From contig VUYT01000011.1 of NCBI GenBank assembly GCA_008802785.1, forward strand, positions 186,001 to 250,000: a stretch of 64,000 nt of DNA, given 5' to 3'. A program made the translations under genes and the position numbers. This stretch comes from Symmetrospora coprosmae (lineage: Eukaryota > Basidiomycota > Cystobasidiomycetes > Symmetrosporaceae). Positions within the stretch are counted from its first letter, which is position 1; every line of letters begins with the position of its first letter. Positions 34,278-45,819 of the stretch are shown here, one piece after another. The notes beneath the pieces were generated by a model, which was not told the origin of the DNA, searched no databases, and saw only the letters and a program-made list of their open reading frames with translations.

Positions 34278-36249
34278 ATGCTATTCTGCGGCCCTCTCGC
34301 CGTGATCAGCCTCTCTCTGAGCACTCTCATCGGTTTGGCACATGCTGGACCCTTCAACTACGGCACGACCAAAGTGCGCGGCGTCAATGCTGGAGGCTGG
34401 CTCGTCCGTACGTTGTGCCGGCCGGAACCGCCTCTGTCAGTCCAACTGAGCTCGCTGCTTCTCCGCAGTCGAGCCTTTCATCACCCCGGGTCTCTTCAAC
34501 GCTACTGGCGACGTGAATGTCGTTGATGATTTCACCTATGGCCAGAAGTATGGCTCGGCGGCCGCTTCCTCGCGTCTGAGGAACCACTGGGACACCTGGA
34601 TCACTGAGAACAGCTTCTAGACGATGAAAGCGTACGGGCTCAATCATGTGCGGATCCCTATCGGATACTGGGCCATAAACAAGGATGCATCGGGTACTGG
34701 CTTTGCTGCTTCTGCCTTTGCTGCTTCTGCCATCAGACCTAGATACTGACCATGGTCCTGCGTTCGTGGGGTAGAGCCGTATCCTACCGGGCAGTACCCA
34801 TATCTGATCAAAGCGGTAGGTCATCTGCACAGGAGCACTTCCACTCGCTCCAGCTTCTTTCTGACAAGCAGTACAATGCTTCGGCGTGCATAGGTCGGCT
34901 GGGCTCAGAAGTACGGTCTCAAGGTTCACATCGATATCCACGGGGCCCCGTAAGTGGTGCAACGACACGCACGACTGAGCACATTAATTGAAGCTGACTC
35001 GTGCAACACTCTCAGTGGCTCGCAGAACGGGTTTGACAAGTGAGGCACAAACTCCTCTGCACGTCGGACCGGCCAGACACTGACGCGTCTCTTCCCCAGT
35101 TCCGGGCGACGCGGTCCCATCCGTTGGCATCTCAGCCGCTCAGACGTACAGAAGACCCTTGCAGCCTTCAAGGTGCTCGTGAATGACTTCCATGTCAACC
35201 CAAGGTTCCGCGACACAGTTACTGCCATTGTGAGCCGGTCCATCGGCGTTCCTTCTGCAATACGATAGAGGGCTGAGCAGAAGCGCCTTTCCCCTGCACA
35301 CAGAGTCCAATCAACGAGCCGGCAGGCTGGCTGGGAGCTCCTATGATGGACGTAGTTCGGCAGGTAGGGACAGGCCAGCTTTTGTCCCCTCTCGCGGGCG
35401 TACACTTTCCGCCAGAGCTGATTTTCGTCGAATTGCTCTCAGTTCTACTATGATGCTTACGGCTCATTGAGATACCCTTTCGGCAATTCAACGCAGTCAG
35501 ACCTGGTACTATCGCTTCAGTCAGTCTCCGTTCCTGCTGTCAATGCCCGCTTTGCATCTGACCGATGCCTGCCTGCCATCCCAGCGATGCATTCCAGCCT
35601 CTCTCGTCTTACCAAGATTTCATGCGATATCCAGGCTGGAACAACGTAGCTTTGGACACTCACAGTGAGTAGAGCGATGCAGCTATGAATCTTCGGCTAT
35701 TGACAGCCTCCTCTACTCGCCCGTCCCCAGTCTACACTGTCTTCAATCCTGATCAACTCAGACTCACCTGGCCGCAGCGCATCCAGTCAATTTGTGGAAT
35801 GGCTCAGGGCCTGCGTGATTCCAACAACCATCACTGGACGATTGTTGGTGCGTGCGGCCGTCGTTTCACAGCTTGCCACCCCTACAAGCGCCGAGTCCGT
35901 GCTGACCACTTGACGATCAGGAGAATGGATGGCTGCGGACACGGAATGCGCCCTGTCTGTCACCAAGGCTGCCACTGGGTCAGGCTACGACGGGTCCCAG
36001 CCCGGCTCCCAGCGGATCGGCTCGTGCGTTGGCAAGACGGGCAAGGCGTCTACCTGGAGTCAGGATCAGCGAACCAACATGCGCAAGTTCTGGGAGGTCC
36101 AAGCAACAACCTACGAGCAGTCGGCGTCAGGATGGCTGTACTGGAACTGGAAGACCGAAGCCGCCGATGAGTGGTCATATTACGCTCTCGTCAACGCGGG
36201 CGTCATCCCGATGAACCCCTCGGAACGCAAGTATCCCCACCCCTGCTGA
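34278..36249 (+). pseudogene. GH5 exo-beta-1,3-glucanase copy 2 with an in-frame stop
   Basis: This is a tandem paralogue of the previous gene. Signal peptide MLFCGPLAVISLSLSTLIGL leads to NYGTTKVRGVNAGGWLV and ITPGLFNATGDVNVVDDFTY. The conserved HWDTWITENSF is followed directly by a TAG stop at 34618-34620, where copy 1 has Lys, and the frame then continues TMKAYGLNHVRIPIGYWAIN with all later motifs kept: GLKVHIDIHGAPGSQNGFDN, SPINEPAGWLGAPMMDVV, GEWMAADTECALSV, SGWLYWNWKTEAADEWSY. Everything else is open, so loss is recent, or the stop is read through, spliced out or a sequencing error. A phase-0 intron from 34513 to 34620 would remove the stop but also 36 conserved residues. The Ser/Thr stalk of copy 1 is missing; the protein ends RKYPHPC. 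Confidence 0.65.
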
Positions 36250-36495
36250 AGCGGGATCAGTGCGTTCCTTTTGGAAGGCGTTTGGACAGCCAATGTGCAG
36301 CAATTGCGAAAGCCGACACTTCACTTGATGATCGAGGAGGAAAGGATATTCGTGTTTCTCTTATCATGATGAGGTTTGAATAGGGGAACTATCTTCGGGC
36401 TGTATGGCGGCCTCGGGTCAATAGGGGAATAGTCATGATGCAAGCTGTGGACATAGTACTGTCTACTTTCTCTACGCTACAGATTGGCCGCAGTC

Positions 36496-38075
36496 TCAGT
36501 CCAAGACGGCATACTTCTGCAGCTTGTACGGGAGTGCTTCGAACAGGCCCTTCTGGTGGAGCCACTTTTTGCTGAATAGCCGGCTGCTGTATCTATAGGC
36601 ACCGTCGCAGATGATTGTGGCAACTTTGCTGCCAGAGCCGAGATGCCGTGCCATTTCGACGGCTGCGACGACGTTGAGGGCTGAAGATGCACCGATGTAG
36701 ATGCCTTCTTCGTCGAGCATGCGGTAAACCATGACGATCGTAGCGGCGTCGGGGATGAACAGAGAGCTGGAGGAGGTGAGAGGCGGTTTAACCCGAGCAT
36801 ATCGCGCGCGGAAATTTGCTGGGAGACAGAGAGGAAACACTTACTCGTCAATGAGCTCGATGTCAGCCTGAAGGTTGTTGGTGACTCTGCCCTGTCCGAT
36901 CCCTTCTGTGATGGACCCGCCCTGGCGTTCCCCGAGCTTTGTCCGGCCACTCTGGATGTGGCCGTAGAGCACGGAGCCTGGTGGATCCGCAAGGAAGCAC
37001 TTGACTCGCCCGTTACTGCGCTCCTTCAGCACGCGTGTAACACCTGCAAGCGTGCCGCCCGTTCCGGATGCACACGTGAAACCATCGAGGTTCATCCCAT
37101 CGGCAGTCTGTGCCCAGATCTCCGGACCAGTTGTCTCGATGTGCGCTTGCCGGTTAGCACGGTTGTCGAATTGATCTGTCCAATATGCGTTCTCGAGACC
37201 TTCGGCGTGCCGCTTCGCCTGATGGTTAAAGTTCTGCGGATTGTCGTACGCCACTGCAGGCACGGGATGCACTTCTGCTCCAAGCATCCGCAGGAGATCC
37301 ATCTTCTCTTGCGATTGCGTGTCAGGCATGTAGATGACGCATTTGTAGCCTCGTGAGCGGCAGATGTGGGCCTGTCACAAGGAAGATCGTGCTTCGTCAG
37401 CGGAGACCGGTCGCGCACAGGCCAGGACAAGCTGAACGCAGCAAAGGTAGCTCGGAAGCTCACCAAACCAATGCCGGTATTTCCTGCAGTGCCCTCAACG
37501 ATAGTTCCTCCTGGCCGTATCTTCCCTTCGGCCTCGGCGGCTTTGACCATGAAGAGGGCGGCGCGGTCCTTGACTGATCCTCCGGGGTTCATGAACTCGG
37601 CCTTGCCCATAATCTCGCAGCCCATTTCTGTGTACAACCATCATGAGAGGTTCAAGATACATCAGCTTGTCCATCGCTGACTTGCTCGAAAGTGGGGGCC
37701 ACCGGCATGACGAGCTTCCTGCCTTGCTCACTCACCTTCCGAGAGGCCCTTCAGCCGGATCTGGAGCAGCAACAGGGCAGACACCCACAGTCAGCCTGAG
37801 CTGCACTGCAACGCCGTTACCGTCTCGATGCTTGTGCCACCCACCAGCGGCGTGTTGCCCACAGCCCCGCTGAAGCCGTCAATGGGTCCATCATGAGCGG
37901 CCGCGACGGCGGACATGCCCCGGGACTGGGACACTGGCAGGCGCCATGACGAGGGTGCGGAGCTGCGGCTCAGGGCTGCTCCGCGGGCTATGCTACGGAC
38001 AGCGGCTGCTGCTGAGCTACGAGCGGCGGCCATATTGGCGCGATGTGCACAGGATGGCGAGAGCACGAAGAGCAA
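36496..38075 (-). CDS. Cysteine synthase (O-acetylserine sulfhydrylase type), mitochondrial
   Basis: About five exons on the reverse strand. The N-terminus ([20 protein letters not shown], then [16 protein letters not shown] from the ATG at 38033) is a typical mitochondrial presequence; an upstream in-frame ATG at 38075 adds 14 residues. The catalytic fold starts [11 protein letters not shown], then [25 protein letters not shown], and the PLP lysine in [11 protein letters not shown]. The substrate loop is [11 protein letters not shown], and the phosphate-binding glycine loop is [18 protein letters not shown]. The C-terminal exon holds [20 protein letters not shown] and ends [11 protein letters not shown]. 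Beta-replacement enzymes of this type make cysteine from O-acetylserine and sulfide. The conserved features suggest an active enzyme. Confidence 0.92.
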
Positions 38076-38389
38076 CCAGTGACTTTAAGCCTCCGTCAAG
38101 GTCCGGTGGCATCCGAGCTGTCGGTAGACACACAGGCAATTGCAGCGGCAGAGAGCTGCTCTCTTTAGATCACGGGTTAATACCATCCGCTCGCGCTCGT
38201 CGAGGGATGCTGCCTTGTATTGGCAGTAGGGCCGCCGGAGAAGATCTATGATACACGGACTAGCCTCTGGCTTCTCTGGCTTGCACAACATTAGGCACTG
38301 ATGTTGGTCCTCGAACCAGGGTGGCGCTATATCGACAGCATGCTCATGTCGTAGCTCGGTACGGATGTTGATGCGCAGCAGGCGAAATG

Positions 38390-40066
38390 CTACAAGAAGT
38401 AGTCCGGTTGCTAGCAATAGCACAACAAGTGACGGGACGTCAGCATCACGCGCACAGCCGCACGACACTGAGCACCCGCTTTGACCCACCTTGATGATAC
38501 CACTCTGTTGCTGCGCCGCCAGCTCTTTCGGCCCATCCCTTTCGTTCTCTGGCGCCGCATCGAACACATTAAAGTGCTTTGTCCCACCGGGCCCGACCTC
38601 CAGTATGGACGCCATGTTCCCACACCGGTAGCAGTAGTTTGGCGCAGACCAGACGGTCGATAACCGGTCGTCGTACATGACGCTGAAGCCCTCCATGCAC
38701 AGTTGGTGTGCGCGCAGGATGTGGTTCATGTCGTTGACTTCGAGGAACTTCTTGACGACTTGCGCGCCAAACGTGTACCCGGCCCCTCTGTATGATGCGG
38801 AGATGACGTGTCAGCAGGCCGAGGACTACACGCACGGCTTGGTGTAGAGCGGACCCACCTTGGCGATATTGCAAACTCCTCCTTGTCTGGATCTGGATCC
38901 GACCATACTAGATCTGCCATTGGACCTTCGTGAGGTATTTCTGTAAAGCAGCCGGTTGGCGCACAGCATCGTGAGTAGGCCGTCACAGATGGCGCGATCT
39001 GGCGACTCTCACTCACCTCGGAAGCGGTCGATGATCTTGATCTGGTCGATACTATGCACGGACGGTGAGAGGCCTGTTCGCAAGGCCCAAGACGCAAGAC
39101 GCAAGACACAAGGATCAGCCAGCAGCTTTGAGCGAGATCCCTTGACAAAGCCTGCACCCACCTCCGTGCACGCAAAAGATCTTGTCGTCGATGACGACGC
39201 TCAGGGTTAGAAAGTCAAACATGTCGGTGAAATAGTGCCACACGTTGGCGTTCCCGTACTTGCGTACGCATTCCGTGTAGAACCCGTATGTTTGCGTCAC
39301 TGCACGCGATTCGTGGTTCCCGCGAATGAGCTGGACGCGGTCGGGATAGCGTAGCTTCAGGCATGTGAGAAGGGAGATGGTTTCGACGGAGAAGAGGCCG
39401 CGATCGACATAGTCGCCTGCAATTGCAGTGCATGTCAGATCCGGTCGGCGAGGCAGACGTCTGGGCTTGCAGAGAGGCACGCACCGAGGAAGAGGTAGTT
39501 GGTATGTGGGGAGTAGCCGCCTATCCGGAAGATCTCGATGAGGTCGTAGAATTGTCTGCGGATCGATGCAGCCGTCAGTAGGCTGTCAGCTCTGATGCTG
39601 GTGGTCCCGGGCAGCTCACCCGTGGATATCGCCAACGACCGTCACTGGGGCCGAGATGTGGACGACATTGCTCTCTCGCATGAGGAGCCTGGGCGGCCGC
39701 AAAGAGAGCGAGCAGGAGCAGACGGAGCACATTGACGGATGTTGTGTGGAAGCCAGCATAGCGATGACAGCGGGTGTGTGGTGGTGGATGTCAGCCAGGG
39801 ACGGCCTCAGACAGACACCCAAGAGCGGGACAGCAGCGGCAGGTCTGGAAAGCGACCGACTCTTTCGTCTTTTCGCATATTTCCTTGATGAGCGCCTCTC
39901 CCAGCAGCTGCTTCTTGACGAGCGTCGATATGCAGCTGCATGGATGTCGGGAATGTGTCGGAAGCGAGCAAGTGGCACGAGGGTCAGCGACGGGGCGCAG
40001 CGCCCGCGGCCTTCACTGTCCAGTCCAGCAGACGCACGTATCGAGGTCGAACGTCGAGTTCGTCAT
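38390..40066 (-). CDS. PPG1: PP2A-like Ser/Thr phosphatase catalytic subunit, Ppg1 type
   Basis: About eight exons on the reverse strand. Exon 1 is short ([10 protein letters not shown]), then [20 protein letters not shown] and, across a roughly 170-base intron, [20 protein letters not shown]. The metal and catalytic motifs of the PPP family are present: GDIHG, GDYVDRG (split by an intron), and [91 protein letters not shown] and [18 protein letters not shown] follow. The [20 protein letters not shown] wording fits fungal Ppg1 better than PP2A or PP4. The last exon (38390-38410) encodes only QPDYFL and stop, the methylatable C-terminal Leu motif of PP2A-type enzymes. It shares a 297-base promoter region with the next gene. 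Confidence 0.9.
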
Positions 40067-40363
40067 GGCTGCTGCTCTGACTGAGGCACGTCCTTTGCCT
40101 GCCTCTGTGCTGCTGTTCTGCCCTCCTGCGTTCTGTCGGCGTCCGGACTGGCTCCCTTCCCCTCCTGCGCGCGCTCTCTCTCCTACGATCTCCTCAGTGC
40201 GACTCTGAGCGCGTCGAAAGCACTCTGTGTCGTTCAGCCGGATATCACTGCACTGGTCGCCGCTCGCTCGGTGCAGCGCGGTCGCAAGTCCTCTAGTCGG
40301 TCGAAAGGGCACACTCGTCGGGGCAGTCACGGGCATCCACAGAGAGGCGTCCGCCACCGTAGA

Positions 40364-42725
40364 ATGGGAGACATCCAGTGCGTGTGCACGGCCAGCGGGC
40401 AGCGGGCAGAGAGAGAGAGCAGGACCTGCTATTGGAGTCGCTCATCCATATCACCCGTCAATACTCCCATCCACTCTGCCCGCGCCTCGCAGCCAGCTCG
40501 CATCCCCTCTGGTCGGGCCGTATGAGGTCATCAAGCTCGCCGTCGCGCTCACTTCTGAAGCAGGCCGCAGCAGCAGCACGCCTGCCGACGACGAGGACTC
40601 GGATGCCATCATCGAGCGCATCCTCGTCGTCATAGCGAACGTAGAGAGCGGCATCGAGGAGGCGGCCCTGCTCTCTAGTGCGTTTCCGGGTCACATTCGT
40701 CTTGATGGATAGGAGCCAGCTCGCTAAATCTCCTGCTATTTCTACAGTATTGCCGCCTACAGAGGGCCTTTCTGCACGGATAGATGCTGTCGTCCCCATC
40801 TACGATGACTTCAAGGTGGCCTTCGAGCAGGTTGACGAACGCGGCGCCCATGCCGAGGACAGCGACGCGATAGCAGCCGCCAGCCAGCCCGTCCGGGCTC
40901 GTGAGGCTTGCTGCTGAGTGCAACACAGTTTACTTCCGTTCTGATACAGTACTGCGCCGCTCTTTCAGATTTCGCTGCCACCTTCACTGCTGATGGAAGC
41001 CGCTTCAAGGGCCGCGCTACCGTCCGGAACCTCGATGAACTGGAGGATCTGCTTCGCGAAACGCGTCGTCTGACGGAAATAGCGGGTGCGTTCCCGCTCT
41101 TCTCGCACTCGGTCAGCAGAACGGAGCTTGTTTCATGCCTGGCCTCATTCACCCGCAGAAAGCGAGCACCTCGACCCCTCAGCGCGGTCGCATGCCTGGC
41201 TGTCCGCGTATACTGACACCCTGCCCGAACCGGTCCGCGCGCGATCGACAACGAGTGAAAGCAATACAAGCGTCTCGAGCGCCCTGTTCTCGCTCGGCAG
41301 CAAGGCCATCGATGGCCTCCCTGCACTGGCTTCGACCTTGAGCTCATTCGGCTTCTTCTCCGGAACAAATGCGCAGCCTCCAGCAGCGAGCGAAGCAGGC
41401 TCGCGTGGATTCATCAGCGATGCTCTGTCGCATCCTCCGCCATTGCCACCGCGCCGGCCGCGAAAACCGCCGCTAGATCCGCACACGGTCGAAACGCTCT
41501 CATCCCGGCGGAGCGAGTATGTCTCGTCTGATGAGCTAAAGTGAGTCGCAGAGCTCTGTCACCAGCGCACGAGACGGACAGCTGAGAGCTCTATGGATGA
41601 TCAGAGTACACGTCTGCACTTTCAACACGAACGGCCAGTTCTATAACCCGTCTGTCCACCTGCGCGAGTGGGTCCGGCCTGAACACGAGCCAGATCTCGT
41701 CGTTGTCGGTCTCCAAGAGATGGACTTGCGGCCTGAGGTGGTGATGATTCGGCACGACCCGCTGGTCGGGGAAGCGTGGGCTTCAGCCATCTTGAAGTGC
41801 CTACACGAGCCACATCCGGATAAGGCGGAAGGTGACGCGAGAGAACCGCCGCCAGGGTACATTCTGCTAGAGACGAAGCAGCTCGCAGGGATCTGGATAG
41901 CCCTCTTTGCCAAGCAGGACCGCTTAGGGGATCTGGGCGATGTCAGCACGACGAGCGTCATGACTGGCTTTGCCGGGTTTGCGGGCAACAAGGGTGCGTG
42001 CTGCATACGGCTACGGTGAGCTACGTCTCCACCGGCCCAGCTACTGCATAACACTGACTCACGTCGCGATACGAGACAGGATACACGACAGCTACGTCCA
42101 CTTCGCGAATGCGCATCTTGCAGCCTTCCAGGACGGCGCCGACAAGCGCAATTTTGACTTTCACGACATCAGCAAGCGGGCCATCTTTGCTGCTCCATCG
42201 CCTGGCCGGCCTTTTTCGACAAGCGCACTTACAGACTGCGACCTGTGCGTCTTCTTCGGCGACCTGAACTACCGGATCGACATGCCCATCGACGCCATTC
42301 GCTCTGGCATCAAACGCGCCGACTGGATAGCATTGCTGGAGCATGACCAGCTCAAGCTGGCTAGACGGCACAAGTCCGCCTTCGAGGGATACGAAGAGGG
42401 CGAGATTGCCTTCCAGCCGACGTACAAGTTCGACAAGGGAACCGAGACGTACGATACGAGCGAGAAGCAGCGCAGGCCTGCGTACACTGATCGCGTGCTT
42501 TGGCGCACGGGCGCAATGCATGCGGACACCACGGATAGCGACAGCCATCAGGTTGAGGTACACGTAGATGAGTACGCGAGCGCGATGGATATCCGGCTAT
42601 CCGATCATAAACCCGTACTGGCGAGACTGAGGGTCACACTAGCGCGGATGGACAGGATCAAGAAGCAGGAGATCATTGATGAAATGCAGCGGCAGGGAGA
42701 TCAGCGCAGTGCAGGGCGAGAGTAA
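40364..42725 (+). CDS. Inositol polyphosphate 5-phosphatase
   Basis: About seven exons. Exon 1 is tiny (MGDIH) and is spliced to QLASPLVGPYEVIKLAVALT. The N-terminal 300 residues resemble no domain I can name, though IDAVVPIYDDFKVAFEQVDE looks helical. The phosphatase domain starts VHVCTFNTNGQFYN and continues PDLVVVGLQEMDLRPEV, GFAGNKGACCIRL, YVHFANAHLAAFQDGADKRN, CVFFGDLNYRIDMPID, FQPTYKFDKGTETYDTSEKQ, PAYTDRVLWR and IRLSDHKPVLARLRV, i.e. the metal, phosphate and catalytic Asp/His signatures of the OCRL/synaptojanin fold. The first strand reads FNTNGQ where WNVNG is usual. These enzymes remove the 5-phosphate from PI(4,5)P2 and related lipids. The splice between the second and third conserved N-terminal blocks (near 40900) is uncertain. 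Confidence 0.88.
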
Positions 42726-42892
42726 CTTTGCCTTATCAAGCTCGCCGTCTGGGGGAAGTATGTTCATAGCGTGAAGCTTGTGCTCTTGCGAAGGAATCCA
42801 GGACTTCGCTTGCTGTGCGCACGCCCTCGCAGACCCACGCCTACAAGCGATTCGCGGTTGCTTAGGGCCACCACTGCTAACAGCAGCAGACG

Positions 42893-45178
42893 TTATCGCA
42901 GCCTTTTCACACTCGTCCATTGCGATGCGGAGCGAGCTTTCCGCTGCATGTCTTCCACCTCTCGGTTATTCTTGTCCTGCTTAACTCGAATGCGCCAGGA
43001 TGTTTCTGCCGCATTGATGACGGGAAGAGACCCACTCATGTTGCGAGCGATTTTAGCCAGGGTCTCTTGATACCACGGAGTCGGCCAGCGTATGGTCCAT
43101 CCTTTGAGCGTCTGAGTGTCTGACAGATCTATAACCGCTTGGCCACTTTCCGATAGCGTTACTTTGACCTGCGTCACACATTGAAAGGAACGCAGAATTA
43201 GGAGATGCCTCCCTGTCTATGAGATTTGCCCTCACCGTGTGCCACGGCGCGTGCTTCCCCGCGCGGTTGTTCGGCGGAGGAATTCCTTCTAGCAGATCGG
43301 CTCTCTGCCAGTCACGTACCACAGAAGGTGGCTGCGGACCTGTAGTTGCTGCATTGGCTGACGGCCGTGGTGGAGAATTCGTTCTGTTGTTTCCAGATAC
43401 AATCCCCGCCGTAGAGGCGGTTTGGAGGGGCGGGCGCGGAGTGGACGGCTTGATGGCAACACGCGACCCTAAAAAGGTCCATGTGGCATCCGGAGAGTGC
43501 CTGTATCGCATAAAGTCTACCTTCCGGCTGCCCAGAACTCCATGCTCGACGCAAATCTGGAAACGAGCGAGATTCGGGTCGATCTTGCCGGCCCTCCAAG
43601 CCTCTATGAGCCGGCGCATCAGTATCGGGTAGGCCTCGTCCCAGCTGAGGACCGAGCCTCGGAGCGTTTTGTTATCGGAGAGAGATAATATCGCGGTAGC
43701 GTACTCTCCAGGGCGACGGGAGCCAGAGAATCGGACCTTGATCTGTAGGACGCAAACGACATGAAGCAACGGCAGAGCGTCTCTCTTTAAACGGAGGGCT
43801 CAACTCACGTTGTGCCATCCCACAGGTCTGCCAGGGTTGTTTCCCCTCGCATCGAGACGGCTGTTGGCTTCACCAGCGTCATCGCGATCCGCCGTCCCAT
43901 TGATCCCGGCTGCCTTTGGAGGCTGCGGTCCCTTTCCGGTGTCGTGCATTTTGCTCCCACCCATTGGAGACCGGGCACTGGGAGTGACTTTGACTGGGTC
44001 GCGTCCGACGAGCAACCATGTCTTCGAACGTGTCGTTCCAGTTCCTTCGATCCAGAAACTCTTGGAGTACCGCATGTGATCGACCTGCCGGGCGCCAATC
44101 ACAAAGTGCTCGACTCGGATCTGGAACTCAAACTTTCCTTTGAATGAGCCACGAGCCCAATCTTGCTTGAGCCGCTTCGTCAACTCGGAGTAGGATTCGC
44201 TCCAACCCAATCTCCAACCGCGGAGCGTGCGATTCTCTCTGAGCGAGAGAGAGACGTCTCCATCGGGCAGGAAGTTCACAGTAATCTGGTGACGCGTGGG
44301 TAAGAGATTAATCAACGGCAGCCAAATTAGTCAAGCGAGCATGACCCACCTGGTGCCAGGCCCGCGCCGGTTCGTCCTGTATCTGAGCAGCGGCTTCTCC
44401 GGCTGTTTCTGGGTCGCGACCGAGGCTGGATTCAGCTAGGCGACGCGCTGCTGACGAGGGCGTTCCCCAGATGCTCGTGCGGCCAACTGGAGGCTGAGGG
44501 GGCGGGAAGCGCGATGGCTGGTCTCTCCTGGGAACGGGAATGAGTGCCGGGTCCATGGGAAAGATGTACGAGTTCCAGAAGCGCTTATCTACCCCAATGT
44601 CCGCGGTCTTCCACTCCGCATTAGCGCTCACGCTGGTCCGATAGGATAGTCTCAGCTTCCCATCAGGCCTGAGTAGCAGCTTGTGGGCAGGCGTCAGCGT
44701 CACTCGAATGATGAGATCAGTCGTTCGTAATGACAAGAATATATTCTTGACGATGTCGATCAGGCCTTTCGGGATGTGTATGTTGCTCGGGGTTTCCACC
44801 CACACCTTTCCCTTCATCCTCTCTTCTAACGTTGTTCCCAGCTCATCGTTGTCCGATGCTGCCCCTGAAATCCAAGTGTGCCTGGCGAAGAGCTGGCGCA
44901 AAGGAAGCAGGTGTCAACTACAGTGGGTTGTGAGAATTACCGGCCAAGCAACCTACCCAGAACTCGCTCTCGCCGGGATTCAAGCTGGACGTCCCACTTT
45001 CACCGGGGTGCCGCTTCTTTCCTTGTGGAGGTGTTGCACTACCTGAGGGAGGACTGCGTTTATTAGGAGCATTCATGCTGTCGTTCGCGACAGTACACTT
45101 GGTCAGCGAGGACAGTGGACGGTGTGGCGAGGGCGGGGTGGAATTGTCGTTGTGGTGTGCAGGATGAAGCGGAGTCAA
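42893..45178 (-). CDS. Modular repeat protein of unknown family, copy A (intact)
   Basis: Five exons on the reverse strand: 45076-44957, 44892-44350, 44285-43809, 43742-43236, 43168-42893. All lengths are multiples of three (120, 543, 477, 507, 276 nt), so every intron is in phase 0 and the protein has 640 residues (from MNAPNK; an upstream ATG at 45178 adds 34). Exon 2 is an N-domain (NIHIPKGLIDIVKNIF, HKLLLRPDGKLRLSY, RFWNSYIFPMDP). Exons 3 and 4 are two copies of one module (ITVNFLPDGDVSLSLRENRT, LRGWRLGW, FQIRVEHFVIGARQVDHMRY; and SLSDNKTLRGSVLSW, FQICVEHGVLGSRKVDFMRY). Exon 5 is a shorter terminal module (IDLSDTQTLKGWTIRW). Exons 2, 3 and 4 end in Trp-His-Gln, Trp-His-Asn and Trp-His-Thr after a Pro/Ser-rich linker. 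I recognise no known family; there is no signal peptide or membrane segment. Confidence 0.72.
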
Positions 45179-45420
45179 CCTGTTTATACAGCATCCGGCT
45201 ACTATTTGTAGTGATCAAGGTCGACATCCTGTCCTTGCTCGTGGTGCGGTGCCTGTAAGGGCGGGGTACTCCATGGGAATCGCAACGGTCAGATCTGCTG
45301 TCCGACACGGGCAACCACGCGCATCAGCTGATTGGTCGTGGATGGACGCTGATCAGTCGTGGACGGCGATCAGCTGCTCGTCAGCTGCCGGTACGTATAA
45401 TCGGAGGGACGGCGCTCGCG
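45179..45420. other. Spacer with short internal repeats
   Basis: Upstream of copy A and before the phosphatase fragment. Bases about 45331-45375 contain an imperfect tandem duplication (GTCGTGGA.GG.CG.TGATCAG pattern, twice). Confidence 0.4.
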
Positions 45421-45764
45421 TCAAGCTGGCTAGCACTGTCACTCTTAGAGTCGAGGGTTCCGAAGAGGGTGAGATCGCCATAAAGCCTACGGACAGGTTG
45501 GACAAAGGGACGGATGGGGACGATACGAGCGAGACTCAGCGGCAGCCTGTGTATATGCGCACGGATCACGTACTCTGGCGCACGGGCGCAATGCATGCGG
45601 ACGCCACGGACAGCGATAGTCTTCGTGTTGAGGTATGCGTAGACGAGTACGCGAGCGCGATGGACGTCCGGCTGTCCGATCACAAATCCGTACTGGCGAG
45701 ACTGGGGGTTAGACTAGCGCGGATGGACAGACAGGAGACCATTGGTGAAGTGCAGCGGAGGTAA
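45421..45764 (+). pseudogene. Duplicated 3' fragment of the inositol 5-phosphatase gene
   Basis: The frame reads EGSEEGEIAIKPTDRLDKGT, DTSETQRQPVY, DHVLWRTGAMHADATDSDS, VDEYASAMDVRLSDHKSVLA and ends EVQRR. It is clearly homologous to the last 125 codons of the gene at 40364-42725 (EGYEEGEIAFQPTYKFDKGT and so on), and nucleotide identity begins at TCAAGCTGGCTAG (42353 and 45421). The catalytic core upstream is missing. The fragment has changed at key places: PTYKF is PTDRL, AYTDR is VYMRTD, and DHKPV is DHKSV. It remains an open frame, so it could be expressed as part of another transcript, but no promoter or start is evident. It marks the left edge of a segmental duplication. Confidence 0.85.
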
Positions 45765-45819
45765 GATGATATCCTGCAGTGAGACGTACACATGCGCAAT
45801 CGCCGGTCGGCGAGACAGA

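Noticed and set aside
34513-34620. Intron removing the in-frame TAG of GH5 copy 2
   Set aside because: It is in phase and ends in TAG, but it would delete 36 residues that are conserved in copy 1, including HWDTWIT; kept only as a possibility.
45421-45764. Phosphatase-like frame as a second functional phosphatase gene
   Set aside because: It lacks the catalytic core, has altered key residues and no start; it is a duplicated gene fragment.
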